From Podarcis raffonei (lineage: Eukaryota > Chordata > Lepidosauria > Squamata > Lacertidae): a DNA stretch of 64,000 nucleotides. Shown here piece by piece: positions 28,746 through 40,606 of the stretch (the first letter of the stretch is position 1; the number at the start of each line of letters is the position of its first letter). The DNA lies in NCBI RefSeq assembly GCF_027172205.1, contig NC_070604.1, forward strand, positions 20,431,523-20,495,522. Reading direction: 5' to 3'. Below the pieces are notes generated by a model, which saw only the letters and a list, made by a program, of their open reading frames with translations, searched no databases and was not told the DNA's origin. A program made the translations under genes and the position numbers.

Positions 28746-29051
28746 AATGTGTTAGAAATATCCATTGACTTTGGGGGCAGACTCACAACATTTCTGACTA
28801 ACAGGCTGCGATTGTGATGGATAAATGTGAATTTTACTGACTCGTATCCAATTTCTTGATACTGAGAAGCCTCAGGTTTGGATACTTAGGATTATTCGAA
28901 AGACGGCAAGAGATACTTGAACAAAATGCTTGTTTGATGCATTCTGGTTATGAAGAGTTACGACACCGCAGAATTTTACGTAAGGCGTTACCAGACCATG
29001 TCATTTGTTTCACAGTTGTACATTCAAGAGGTGTTTTATATAAAAAATTAT

Positions 29052-29057
29052 AATAAA
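29052..29057 (+). terminator. RNASEH1: RNASEH1 polyadenylation signal
   Basis: AATAAA about 307 bases after the stop, followed by a GTTTTTGTTTTT run of the kind found downstream of cleavage sites. It gives a 3' UTR of roughly 330 bases. Confidence 0.7.
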
Positions 29058-29328
29058 AGTTTTTGTTTTTCATCTTGGCATCTCAACTGCAATAGATAAT
29101 AACAACAAACACCAAAATCATAGATTACAACAGCATGTGCCAAATACACATCAGTAGCAACCTCAGGACAATATATTAATATATTCAAATCAGCCCAAAA
29201 AACTGCTCTAATTCATACTTTAATCCACATGCGGGGAGCCTGTTATTAACCAAGTTATTGGTGGGTGGGGCCAGAAGCAAAAATGGGAAGAGTAGCAAAT
29301 CTACATTTCTGACTGTTTAAGATAGGTA

Positions 29329-29551
29329 CAGTGGTACCTTGGGTTAAGTACTTAATTTGCTCCGGAGGTCCGTTCTTAACCTGAAACTCTTCTTAACCTG
29401 AAGCACCACTTTAGTTAATGGGGTCTCCCACTGCTGCACCGCCGGAGTACGATTTCTGTTCTCATCCTGAAGCAAAGTTCTTAACCCAAGGTAATATTTC
29501 TGGGTTAGCAGAGTCTGTAACCTGAAGCATATATAACCTGAGGTGCCACTG
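29329..29551. mobile_element. Tc1/mariner-type MITE downstream of RNASEH1
   Basis: TA-flanked, CAGTGGTACCTTGGGTTAAG to CCTGAGGTGCCACTG. It lies about 270 bases past the RNASEH1 poly(A) signal. Confidence 0.88.
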
Positions 29552-29559
29552 TAGTTGTT

Positions 29560-30970
29560 TCTGCACAGAGTCCACCAGGCAACCCAGAGGCATTGTTGGA
29601 GTTCAGAGATACACTCCAGTCACAGAAACACTGGAGGATGGTAAAGTAGGTTTGGTGCGGTATGCCGTACAGAGAGAGTCCCAAGGGCCTGATAAGAAAG
29701 GCCTGGGGGGGTCACATTTTGACCTATGCCAACAGAGGATGAGGTGATCCTGCCCCCCCAGTTCCCTGTGGCCATGGAAAATTTGCTCACGGGTTACCAC
29801 CCAGCACAAACTGGGTATTGGGGATGGTAAATAAATATCCTTCTAGAGTTAGCAGACCACTGCTGGTTTAAAAGCCCTCCAGGAAATTCAAGGGCACCAA
29901 CTGGATCCCAGCAACTGTGTTGTGGCCATTGCTTATGTAGTTGTGTGCCTCTCCAAATGGATTGACAATAATAGTGCAGAGAAATGCATTCCAAGTCTTG
30001 ATTTTTTTTTCCCTGCCCAGACGCCCTGCGATTTGACTTTGACAGTTTTCATGGTTCTCTGAGATTATTAATGACCTCTCCTGACCAGTCCTCTCTTCAT
30101 ATTCCCCTTCATCCATCAGAGAGCATGGTGCTGTTGATCTGTCTCTCCTTGAACTGGCAAGGCAGAAGTCATTTGCCAATCTCCCTGGGAGGTGATGGCT
30201 CAGAATACACAGCAGATGTTTTATTCCGCAACTCTTCTCCCTCCTAGAGCTTCTCCCCGTCTGCTGAGGTTATTGCTTATTTTGCCAGGAGGAGGAGATG
30301 TTGTATTGTCATCAAGAAACCTGGAACCATGAGAAGCGCTATGATTCGTGGACGACTTCAGTGGTCTAATTTCTGCATATTTACAAGGTTATTTTATTTG
30401 GGCAATGCAAAACAAGAAACCCACAAAGTTTGTTCCACCCCCCCCCCCCATACCTGATACACTTTAATTTATTTTTCTTTTTGTTGAAATAATTAGACGA
30501 TACTACCATAAAAATGCAGGATAGAAATTGCAAACATTGATAATAAATACTGGCTGATAAAAAGAAACTGACATTGCAAAGGCCCGTTTGTTTTTAGATG
30601 TCTAAAAGAGGCGAGGAATGATTCGTGCCAACCAAACATCTACTGGCAGAAGGAAGGGGATGCTTAGCCAGTTTTAGTCACCAGCTTCTATGTCCCAGCT
30701 AATGTCACACAGGCTTAAGGGGCACAGTATTGTATTTTGACTTGTCCCATAGAATGTAATGCAGTCAAGGCAGAAATGCGGCTCAACCCAACCTCTAAAA
30801 GGCAGGCACTTCCTATAGAAGTGGCTGGAGTTCTCTGCAGCTTGCTCTCATTGTTTATGGCCCATTAGTGCAGCCTTCCTGGTTTAAGGCTATTTTACAA
30901 TCACTGCAGGTAGTGCAAAAGATGGCTTCAAATTAGAAATGGATCTGAACAAGGGAGGAAAAGGTTGGAT
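29560..30970. other. Intergenic, nothing recognised
   Basis: Unique-looking sequence with a C-run near 30439. No gene or repeat call is supported. Confidence 0.55.
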
Positions 30971-30978
30971 ATATGCCA

Positions 30979-31113
30979 GGCATAGGCAAACTGGGCCCTC
31001 CTGATGTTTTGGAACTACAGCTCCCATCATCCCTGACCACTGGCCCTGCTAGCTAGGGATGATGGGAGTTGTAGTCCCCAAACATCTGGAGGGACGAAGG
31101 TTGCCTATGCCTG
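30979..31113. mobile_element. Foldback hAT-type MITE
   Basis: CAGGCATAGGCAAACTGGGC to GTTGCCTATGCCTG, with the shared core GACTACAACTCCCATCATCC in inverted copies. Flanks agree at about 6 of 8 bases. Confidence 0.82.
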
Positions 31114-31774
31114 ATATACACCATAGAGAACGGCTACAAAGTCTGGAGGTTGTCCTGCAATGGTAACCATGTCTACTCAGATGTCCTGCTGAATTCAATG
31201 GAGCTTATTCCCAGATCGCAGCCTTGGTCAAGATTTGAGGCTGCAATCCTGGGCATGTTACCACAGTGAACAGGCTGGGTCTTGCTTCCAAGTACATGTG
31301 CGTAGAATCAGGATGTATGTAATCAGGGTGGGTGATAAATAAAAGAGCACCTCAAGCTTCCCGATTGTCTTGTCTTGTATATTTGACTCTAAAAAATGTG
31401 TTTATAGCCTTCATTTTTACTTACTTACTTGCCACAATGACTTCCAAGCAGTATACAAATATAAAACCAGTTATAAAAACATGGCCACACACCATTAAAA
31501 TACACAATAAAATAAGATTTTTCTGTGTGTGCATTAGTAGAGATAAGGATGCCTATGCATTCAGCAGCTTTTATTTTCTCAAACAATAAGAAGTTTTTCT
31601 CCCAGAGAGATTTGAGGGGAAATTCCATCTTCCAGGAGGCTTGTGGCCTTCTGTCATGCTAGTATGTCACTAGTCGCAAACATCCACATGACACATCTTC
31701 TAAATATTAAGGCTTTGGTTGTAAGTGTGCCTTCTGCAAATAGAAAGACTCTTCATTCATGGAAGGCCTTAGAT

Positions 31775-32035
31775 CAGGGGTCAGCAAACTTTTTCAGCAG
31801 GGGGCCGACTGTCCCTTCAGCAGACTGTCCCTCAGACCTTGTGGGGGAGCTGGACTCTATTTTGGAAAAAAAAATACGAATTTCTATGCCCCACAAATAC
31901 CCCAGAGATGCATTTTAAATAAAAGCACTCATTCTACTCACACGAAAACACGCTGATTCCCAGACCGTACACAGGCCGGATTTAGGAGGTGATTGGGCCA
32001 GATCCAGCCCCTGGGCCTTAGTTTGCCTACCCATG
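31775..32035. mobile_element. Non-autonomous hAT element with exact 8-bp duplication
   Basis: Termini CAGGGGTCAGCAAAC and GTTTGCCTACCCATG are imperfect inverted repeats. CCTTAGAT is duplicated exactly at 31767-31774 and 32036-32043. At 261 bases it has no transposase. Confidence 0.92.
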
Positions 32036-33479
32036 CCTTAGATCCAGCAGAGAATCCTGCTGGTGGAAGAAGAAAACAGCTTTCGATATAATATTTCCCT
32101 CCAGCCTGCTGCAATATTTTGGAGGGTCGTTCAACCTTAGAGAACAGATTTCCAAGGGGCCGCAAGGGGAGGGGAAATTGGTGAAAGCTGCCTCCTTTCT
32201 TTTCTGTTAGCAGGAGCAAACTCAGAATCGAAGCCTGTGTACTTAATGGGTATGTTCACACACAAGCCATGAATCCTGGTTTAATAAACCACAACGTTAC
32301 ATGTGACCTATCGGATGTCAGCCAACAATGTTAGATGCGGAGAGCCTTTGCTTCTCCAGATTTTGCTGAACTACAACTGCCCCAGGAAGCAGGACAAATG
32401 GTCAAGGATGATGGGAGCTGTAGTTAGTTCATGCAACTAGTTAGAGTGGAGAACTTTGCTTAATGTCCCAACGTGAAATTCTGGTTTGTTGCATCTAAAC
32501 AAGGCAGGATTAGAAAAAAAACAGCTTTTAAACAGAGGTTGTTGGCTTACAAATCCTGACCTTTTGGGGAGCAACAAAATCCCAGATTGGACATTACGGG
32601 AAGTGATTCCTGGTTTGTTTACTCAATCACATGAAGGAAGAAGTAAATAGGCTTCGCTCACCAGCATGCTGCCAATTCACATTGCTGTTTATTAAGCCTA
32701 GCTTATGATAAACATGTGAACTTGGCCACTATAGCTAGCTATTTAAAAGGCACTAGTCACATGGTAATTTTACATGTGGAAAAGGCAGGCAAGGAACAGT
32801 ATTGTAATACAGGATTTGGTTCACATATATCTGAAAGGAACATGAAACATCTATTAAATAACGTTTTTAAAAAGTGGAAGATCTTTTGGAAATGCAATTT
32901 CTCCCACGCTCTCCCTTGCAAAGCTACCACTGAGGGATGAAATCTGCATTGTAACTGAAGAATGCTGAATAAAATAAGGACTTCACTGTAACTCAATGCC
33001 TATTTATTTGGGTAAAAGCTCCACGGAACACAATGAGTGTGTGTGCAGGCGCTTGCCGTCTTAGGATAACATTTCTGGCATCTGATGAGGCGCACTCTGG
33101 TCCACAACAGCTTATAGGGAGCCTCAGTCCCTCCAGATGCCATTGGACCACAGCTGCCATCAGGTAGCATGGCCAGGGGACGGGGATAAGAAATGTCATA
33201 ATAGCTGCCAGGCAACATGTTCATTACCCGCTGGCTTATGCCACAATTTCTTAGGGGGGGGTAATCAAATGTTGTGCGCTTCTAATTGTTCCATCTGCAC
33301 AAGCATTTCCATTTGCCGTTCAGGATTATCCCTCCTTGCACCCTGCTCAATTTTGGGGGATGCACAGGGGAAGAAGGGGCAAAGCCCCGTTGCCCCATTG
33401 AAGTCCTTGTGTGGGACTTCTGCTGACAAGGCTCATTACGTGAATCTCACCCATAGTTTTTTTAAGTGCCATAAGGCTC

Positions 33480-33834
33480 TTGGGACACGGGTGGTGCTGT
33501 GGGTTAAACCACAGAGCCTAGGACTTGCCGATCAGAAGGTCGGTGACTCGAATCCCCGTGACGGGGTGAGCTCCCGTTGCTCGGTCCCTGCTCCTGCCAA
33601 CCTAGCAGTTCAAAAGCACATCAAAGTGTAAGTAGATAAATAGGTACCGCTCCGACGGGAAGGTAAATGGCGTTTCCGTGCGCTGCTCTGGTTCGCTAGA
33701 AGCGGCTTAGTCATGCTGGCCACATGACCCGGAAGCTGTATGCCGGCTCCCTCGGCCAATAAAGCGAGATGAGCGCCGCAACCCCAGAGTCGGTCATGAC
33801 TGGACCTAATGGTCAGGGGTCCCTTTACCTTTAT
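33480..33834 (+). mobile_element. Sauria-type SINE
   Basis: Full-length copy from GGGACACGGGTGGTGCTGTG to CCCTTTACCTTTAT. A short duplication, TAAGGCTC, lies at 33472-33479 and about 33835-33842. The B box is changed to GACTCGAATCC. Confidence 0.92.
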
Positions 33835-33849
33835 TAAGGCTCCCTTGTT

Positions 33850-35290
33850 TTCCCAAAAAGCCCAGCGCTCCAGCAATAGTTTCAAAGAACGTTAGCCCAG
33901 GAAAAGAAAAGAAAAAGATTACCACTGCAGTATTTAACTTTCTTCACCTGAGCTCTGAGACCTGAAAACAAGAACTCAAGATGGCCTACTGCTGACTGTT
34001 GTTTCTCAGCTCCCCCTGACCAGCCTTCTAGCTTGAGCCGAGAGATTTAAGAAAGCCTCCCATTACTTGCACCTTTAGAGCTCATTTTCTCTCTGCCTAT
34101 CTGTCTTTTTCAGACAGCCTTCTGGCCTGCTTAGCTTAGAAGAAATTCCTTCAGTTTTGCCTAGAGGGACCGAGGGGAGCATTGTGAGGAGCATCTGACT
34201 CAGAATTGATTTGCCGGAGTGTTTCGCGTGGTGCGTTCCTAGCAGTCCGGGGAGCTGGAGAAAATGTAGGCCTCCAGGCATCCGTGGAGCAGGCAGGTGT
34301 TTTGGGGAGGGGGTTTTACAAGGGGAAAAAAACCCCTCCACTCCTGCTGATCGCTTCTGATCCTGCCCTGTGTCAGTTTTGGATACACCAGCAAAATTAA
34401 AATCATTTGATGTGTGGCAAGCTGTGCTTGGCATATGCTTGGAAATCCGCAAACGAGAGGGGAGCTGAATTAAAAATAATTGAGAAAAGGAAAAGGGGAG
34501 GAAAACCCCGACAACAACACCGAGATGCAACATTTGGTGTTTCCTTAGGCTCCTGCTGTGAGCAATGTCCGTCTGGAATTTAATGTTCAAGGAGATGTGT
34601 GTGTATATAGATTGAGCCTTGAGCGTAATAAATTCTTGGGGTCCTGCGCAGACTGGCAACCTGCCCTATTTCTCTCCTGCCAGATGAAAGGCAATAACGC
34701 TACCCGACTTTTCTTCTGTGCAAGCAGGCCCAATATGATGACAGCTTTCCACTTGATTGCCTATGTGGCAGCCGAATCAAAGGAATAAGCCACACACGCA
34801 CACACATGCCCTGCAGTGAAGCTGTAATACCTGATCTTTGCCTTCTGGCATCAGAAATGCACGGCCTGTCTCTCTCCAGCCTCGCTCTTGCCTTCTAGCT
34901 TCATGCTAAAAGCCTGTAATGTTACAGGTTGCAAGGCTTAGTCCACAGTGTTTTGTGTGTGTGTGTTTCAGTGGGAAGAATCATTCTGATGCACGCTTAC
35001 TTGGAACTAAGCCCCATTGAATAAAGTGAGATTTACTTCCTGCTGAACTAGTAGAGGTTTGGCAGGAACCATCCCGACCCTCTTTTAGATGTCTTCTGAA
35101 AATGGTAATTGTTTAGGCGGGCTTTCACGGTGTGAATTTCTCTCTAACCAACCTGTACCTACTGTTTAACCGATGCTTTTTATTATATGCTTTTAGAGAT
35201 ACTTTTACTGATTCTATTAAAATTTGTGTATGTTGCATAACATCTTAGTACACTTCATGAAAGTTCCACTTGTAGACATTTCAGTTAACA
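33850..35290. other. Intergenic, nothing recognised
   Basis: A 194-codon minus-strand frame at 34075-34659 has no similarity I know. The segment 34975-35045 carries a common squamate phrase (CTTGGAACTAAGCCCCATTG) also seen near 9600, 31190, 38115 and 45590. Confidence 0.5.
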
Positions 35291-35294
35291 AAAT

Positions 35295-35296
<2 letters not shown>

Positions 35297-35330
<34 letters not shown>
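35297..35330. repeat. (CA)n microsatellite
   Basis: Seventeen CA units next to the L2 fragment at 35484. Confidence 0.95.
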
Positions 35331-35332
<2 letters not shown>

Positions 35333-35483
35333 ACCTGGCGTGGGAACCACAGGTGAGGCTCGTCTACTGCACTCCAGGTGTACTGACCCCCTACGATCTC
35401 CCAATGCAGGAAACTTGACTACATAATCTGTGGTAGTGGGGGATTGTGTTTGTGTACCCACTCCCAGAACACAGTGATGACTA

Positions 35484-36050
35484 TGATACGATGCGATAAT
35501 CTTTATTGTCATTGTCCCATACAGAACAACGAAATAGGAAAAATCTACATCAGACATTCAAAAGCCAACAAGCCTGCTATCCCAGCTATCCCAGCCTGGT
35601 TAGCCCCCTAAAAACTCTGATACCTCATTTTAAAATACAATATACTCCCATAGAGACTACCTTACACTGCGTTTAAAACCAAAATCGCATTTGAATAGAA
35701 ACTGTTTCTCAGGCGACTAGTCCTAGTCTTTATAACCCTGTACCTTCTTCCAGAAGGCAGAAACTGAAATAGATTATTTCCAGAGTGCACACTGTCCTTC
35801 ACTATCTCTGCAGCTTTCTTATGGCACCTGGAAGCATAGATTTGATCCAAGGTGGGAAGAGTGCACCCAGTTATTCTCTGTGCAGTCTTTACAACCCTGG
35901 ACAGCATCGTTTTTCCCCACACCGTGCAGCTCCCAAACCACAAACACAGACCATAAGTTAATACACTCTCAACAGTACAATGGTAAAATGCCATCAATGG
36001 GTCCTTTGAGAGATTATTTTTCCGGACCCAGGTTAGGTCATCTCTCAACT
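35484..36050 (-). mobile_element. L2-clade LINE 3' fragment
   Basis: Minus-strand frame reads MAFYHCTVESVLTYGLCLWF, SRVVKTAQRITGCTLP and [20 protein letters not shown], the C-terminal end of L2/Maui-type reverse transcriptase. The 3' end is ATGACAATAAAGATTATCGC on the minus strand. It is 5'-truncated. Confidence 0.85.
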
Positions 36051-36301
36051 CTATTCCCGGGGAGGGGGGGAATAGAAATCATATTCAAAAACTGCAATGT
36101 ATAATTTGCTAGCACTGCAAGTATAGTCAAGAATGGTTACAATAAAAACTGAGTTGCAATCGCTGTTATCGCTTTGGCAGAAATCACTGCACAATTGTTG
36201 GCATCCGTCTGTCTTGAGGAACAATGGCATGTGCCTCTGGGGGTGAAGTCCAACCACTGGAGAATCACAGCACCTGCTGTGGCTGCAGAAACCGGTTAAC
36301 C

Positions 36302-36439
36302 CAGGCATAGTCAAACTCCGGCCCTCCAGATGTTTGGGACTACAATTCCCATCATCCCTGACCACTGGTCCTGTTAGCTAGGGATGATGGGAATTGTAGT
36401 CCCAAACATCTGGAGGACTGGAGTTTGCCTATGCCCTGG
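36302..36439. mobile_element. Foldback hAT-type MITE, near-perfect palindrome
   Basis: CAGGCATAGTCAAACTCCGG on the left is mirrored by GGAGTTTGCCTATGCC on the right, around a CCATCATCCCTGACC centre. Flanks GGTTAACC and GGTTAACT match at 7 of 8. Confidence 0.85.
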
Positions 36440-36919
36440 GTTAACTTGTGACTGCTGCCTCCCACATTGTTTTGCTGTGTTAGCAGCACCGAAATGACCT
36501 TTCTGGGGTGCAAGCCTGGGCAGTGCTGCCCAAACAACAAGTTCCCCTTCTTGGCTTCGCTGATGTGATCCAAAGAAAAGCAGAACAATACGTCTGGCAC
36601 GAGCTTGGCTGCAGGAGTTGCCGGAAGGAGGAGTAAAAGGAGTCATCCAACCGTCCTAGGGACTCCACTCCGTATTGGTGTAGGGTTTACTCCTTGGCCC
36701 TTTCTTCTCCCAAAAATGTCCCATAAGACAGTGGGCATGGCATAATGCAATCTTATTAAAAGGCAGGGTATTATCCAACACTGTTCCAGTTATTTCAGTA
36801 GAGGGTGTCGTGACTGTCTGGACCATGCAGAGACTACTGTTGATTGCAGTCATCCAATTCTGCTAAGGTCTTGACTATCAACTGAAATCACCCACCAAAA
36901 GCAACAGTTCGATGATAAG

Positions 36920-37275
36920 AGCATCTCTGTGGTATGCAGAGGATCCCAGGTTCAGTTCCTGGTAGGGCTGGGAACATGCCCTGTCTGGAGAGCTTCTGCC
37001 AATCAGTGTAGACAGTACAGTGGTACCTCGGGTTACAGACGCTTCAGGTTACAGACTCTGCTAACCCAGAAATAGTACCTTGGGTTAAGAACTTTGCTTT
37101 AGGATGAGAACAGAAATTGTGTGGCAGCAGCGGGAGGCCCCATTAGCTAAAGTGGTACCTCAGGTTAAGAACAGTTTCAGGTTAAGAACGGACCTCCAGA
37201 ACGAATTAAGTTCTTAACCCCAGGTACCACTGTACTGAGCCAGATGGATCAACAGTCTGACTCAGCATTACGTAG
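36920..37275 (+). mobile_element. tRNA-derived SINE carrying a MITE
   Basis: Head with CCCAGGTTCAGTTCCTGG, then TAGGGCTGGGAACATGCCC, CAATCAGTGTAGACAGTA, the MITE, and CTGAGCCAGATGGATCAACA then GTCTGACTCAGCAT. A reversed copy of this family lies at 62125-62815. Confidence 0.8.
37018..37232. mobile_element. Tc1/mariner-type MITE inside a SINE
   Basis: CAGTGGTACCTCGGGTTACA to CCCCAGGTACCACTG, flanked by TA on both sides and sitting within the SINE at 36920-37275. Confidence 0.9.
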
Positions 37276-37289
37276 CTAGACATGTGTCT

Positions 37290-38870
37290 AGAGATTTCTA
37301 TAATCCACTGGTGACCATGACCAGTGGATTTGAAAAAGGATCTTTTTCTGTCTTGAGGCAACACTGGGTTCTCTCTCTGATGCTGGCGGGTGGGTGAGGT
37401 GAGTCAATCTGGGATTGACTGCTTCAGGGCTCATTTGTTCACCCTGGTATTTCCTAGGGGAGCAAATGACAACTTTCCTCAACATGTTGCCCAAGGAACA
37501 AAAGCAATTATCTAAAGTTATGCAGGCAGAGACCATTAAATTAGCCAGCAGCAGATTAACACTGCCAAGCATACTGTTGATTGCAATGAGAGAACAAGCA
37601 GCTTCCGCAATTAATTCTGCAAAGCCGCCCAAGGTTCAGGCTGACCTACCTTCCAAAGAAAGACCGGAGATAAGATCCAATTTGAAGGAGAAATCTTGTT
37701 TAACCCCACCAAGCCAGTCTTTCTTTTGCAAACCCACATGCCAAAGTAAACCTCCCACAAGCTATTGGAAGTCGTGCTGAGTCTTCTCGCAGAACATCTG
37801 GCAACATCACTTCCCTACAGGGGCAGCAACAGAATGAAATAACTTTTCAAAGATGGCAAGGAAATAGATGGAAGAACACTAGCTCAACCTGAGCATAGCT
37901 CAGACGGAAGGAATAGCCTTTCCAAAAAGGAGCTGAATGGGTGACACATTATTCCAGGTAGGAGCATCTGATGCTACAAGCTACAAGTCCACATGCACAG
38001 AACTGCACAGGGACTATGAAGAACAGGGTTTTTTTTTACAAATAATTTTGAGTACTCATCTCTGCAATTCAGGTGTTTGTTTTTATACAGCAGGACATTT
38101 GCCACCAGGGTTGAAATTACTTGGAAGTAAGTCCCCTGAAATCAATGGGATATATTTTCAAGTATGCATTATTAGGGCCAGTCGATAACTCATGTTATGT
38201 GTCTATTATAAATGACCTCTCTCGATATTTTATGGCTGAATTAGGCTGCAATCTTTCACACACTTACCTGGGAATAAGACCCATCGAAAACAATTGCACT
38301 TCTGAGTAGATATGCGCAGGATTCTTAGCCCTGATTCTTCTTTAAAAACTTGATTATGAGCGTCATCAAATTCACGGGTCTAGATTAGAATTTGACTTTT
38401 TTAATAAAAAAAAAGCCAGGGAAAAATCCACATAATTCGGTTTCTGCCTTTTTACTTTTGTGTTTTCTCTTCTGAGAAATGGAATTGCTGATTGATCTAC
38501 CCTGGCAGCCACTCCAAATTCTCCAAGACTTGCTGTTCAGTTTTCTCCAGGAGCAGATTATTTTCAGATTTTGTGAAAATAGCCCAGGGCATTTCCTGTT
38601 TCGTCATGAGAGAGCAAATTTGGGTTGATGCTGCGATGTGCAAATGCCATCTAATAACAAGTAAGAGCAGCATTTATTGTATCAAAACATATGTACTCAA
38701 ACTGATTATTTTGTATTGTGGTGCAAGTCCAGATAACTCGCAATCTACAAGCACTTAACTTGTGCACATTCAGCTTTACATGTTTGGCAATTTTTTAAAA
38801 TAGAAAAATCAAAGGGAGCAAAAAGGGGGCGGGGAGCTTTGGCAATTCCACCCACCATTGCACCCAATGT
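37290..38870. other. Intergenic, one unassigned open frame
   Basis: A 121-codon plus-strand frame at 37415-37780 includes LPKEQKQLSKVMQAETIKLA and AMREQAASAINSAKPPKVQA, which look protein-like. I recognise no family and no start context. It could be a retroelement remnant. Confidence 0.4.
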
Positions 38871-38879
38871 GTTTTGACT

Positions 38880-39440
38880 ATTGTTAACGGAGAAATCTGA
38901 GGGCTCCCTTGGACAAAAAAACAAGGACACCAGCCAGGAATACCAGAGCAAAACAGCAGCCAGTAGGCTTGGTCTTTATTGAAGACTGTCATGACAGGAC
39001 TCCCACCACCAGGTGAAACAAAATGGAAGCCCCAAAGAAAAGAGCACCCAAACTTTTATTAGTTACTAATCCCCCAAACTACACCCCTAGAACTACATCA
39101 CAACTACATAATGACTACATCATTGACACATCACAGAAAGGAGGGGTTGAGGGAGGAGTTGTGGAGGTAACCTTAGTGCCTTGTCACCTGGCTGGTTCCT
39201 CCTTTCCCCCTCCCCATGAGTCACTTCCAGGAGACAAAGGGGAGCTGGCAGTTTCCTGCCCCCAGAGGGAAGATCTGATCATTGTCCTTTGTTCCAGTCC
39301 ATGTTGAATCCATTCCCATATGCAAGTCCTTTGTGACCTTGATGGTCTTCTGTCTGGGACCATCAAGGTTGTCATGCCAACTGGGTAGGGCTCCTGTGTA
39401 TGTGCTGCTTGGTTAAGGGATTATGGCCGTCCTGTATCAA
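38880..39440 (-). mobile_element. LTR of an ERV-like element, apparently solo
   Basis: On the minus strand an AATAAAAG TATA-like box precedes AATAAAGA by about 75 bases, followed by a T-rich stretch, as in U3-R-U5 of an LTR. The start of a related LTR is recognisable at 58668. No internal coding region is beside it, so it looks like an old solo LTR. Ends are approximate. Confidence 0.5.
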
Positions 39441-39894
39441 ACCATCCTCCTTTGATAGTCCTTCCTTCATGGAGTAAAATAAAAGTGAACCAGTGTAAAT
39501 CCAACGTATGGTTGATTTACTATGAATTTATAACAGAAACATCGCGTATGTCCTGTGTGAGTGTGTATGTGTCGTGTTTGTACAAACTGAATGATTGGGG
39601 GGGGGTGTTTCCTGCAACACTATACAGTATACTATTTTGGCTTCACGTCCTATCCCAAGAATGTAACCCATGTAAGCAAAGAGTTGCCTGTACCAGCTTG
39701 GGCAGGTTAACAAAATATACACACAAATACAAATCTTTACCAGGCAAATATCAGATGAGTCAGACACATGCAGTTCTTTCCCAACTTTCTTTTTAAAAAA
39801 AATTAATCAAATTTACTACATTCTCCACAAATACAGCGGCCAGCTTAATTCTGAGCCGTTCTATTTTCAGAGTACATTATGGGAGATTGATCCA

Positions 39895-39980
39895 ACAACA
39901 ACAACAACAACAACACTTTTATTATTTACACCCGCCCATCTGGCTGGGTTTCCCCAGCCACAATGGGCTGGCAGAAAGAA
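39895..39980 (-). repeat. LINE 3' tail with (CAA)n
   Basis: (CAA)n then TTTTATTATTTACACCCGCC and CATCTGGCTGGGTTTCCCCA, the same type as at 42885. Confidence 0.6.
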
Positions 39981-40486
39981 ATGCCAGTTTTGTTTTGTGG
40001 GTCGAAAACAAAAGCCAGTACGGTAAAAAGTTTTAGTTCTCTCGCCCTACTAAGCTTTCCACGGTGCGGATATCACACAGCTAGCGCGGGCTGGTGTGAA
40101 ACACACCATACCGTGGGAAGCTGCCCCAACAGGCAATTCACACGTGCACAAACGGTTCAGTTACTACACGACTCGGGGTGGAGACTCGGCCGCTGCTCCT
40201 TTTCCACGGGTCTTTTTTAAAAAACCGCTTTAACTCATAATAAAAATAAAAATTCCGGAGTTTAACTGGATTGGGATGGGGTGGGGGAAAGTGCTGCGGT
40301 TCTAGGAGGCTAACGCGCACTTTGAAGTGCCCCTTCTTGGCACAGCCAGACCCAGTTGCTCCTGCGCAGGAAGCCCCGTGCGTGGTTTCCCCTCCCCGGG
40401 AAGCGGAGAGGCGGAGCCGCCTTCCCTCCGTCGGGACTGGGAGCCTGGCTGGCTGGGAAGAAGGAGAGGCTCGGCCTGGGCGCGCC

Positions 40487-40606
40487 ATGGTGGAAGCCTG
40501 GTATATGGACGAGTCGGCGGAGGACCAGCGCCAGGCGCACCGCCGGGAGCCCAACGAGCCCGTCAGCCTGACGCTGCTGCAGCAGCTGGGCGTCTTCTAC
40601 TGGAAA
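40487..40606 (+). CDS. ADI1: ADI1 exon 1
   Basis: Forty codons from the Kozak ATG to LGVFYWK at the AAA|GTAGGC donor. It is the exon that differs most from the human protein. Confidence 0.95.

Noticed and set aside
33137-33631. 164-codon plus-strand open frame
   Set aside because: Its second part is the Sauria SINE; the first has no similarity I know.
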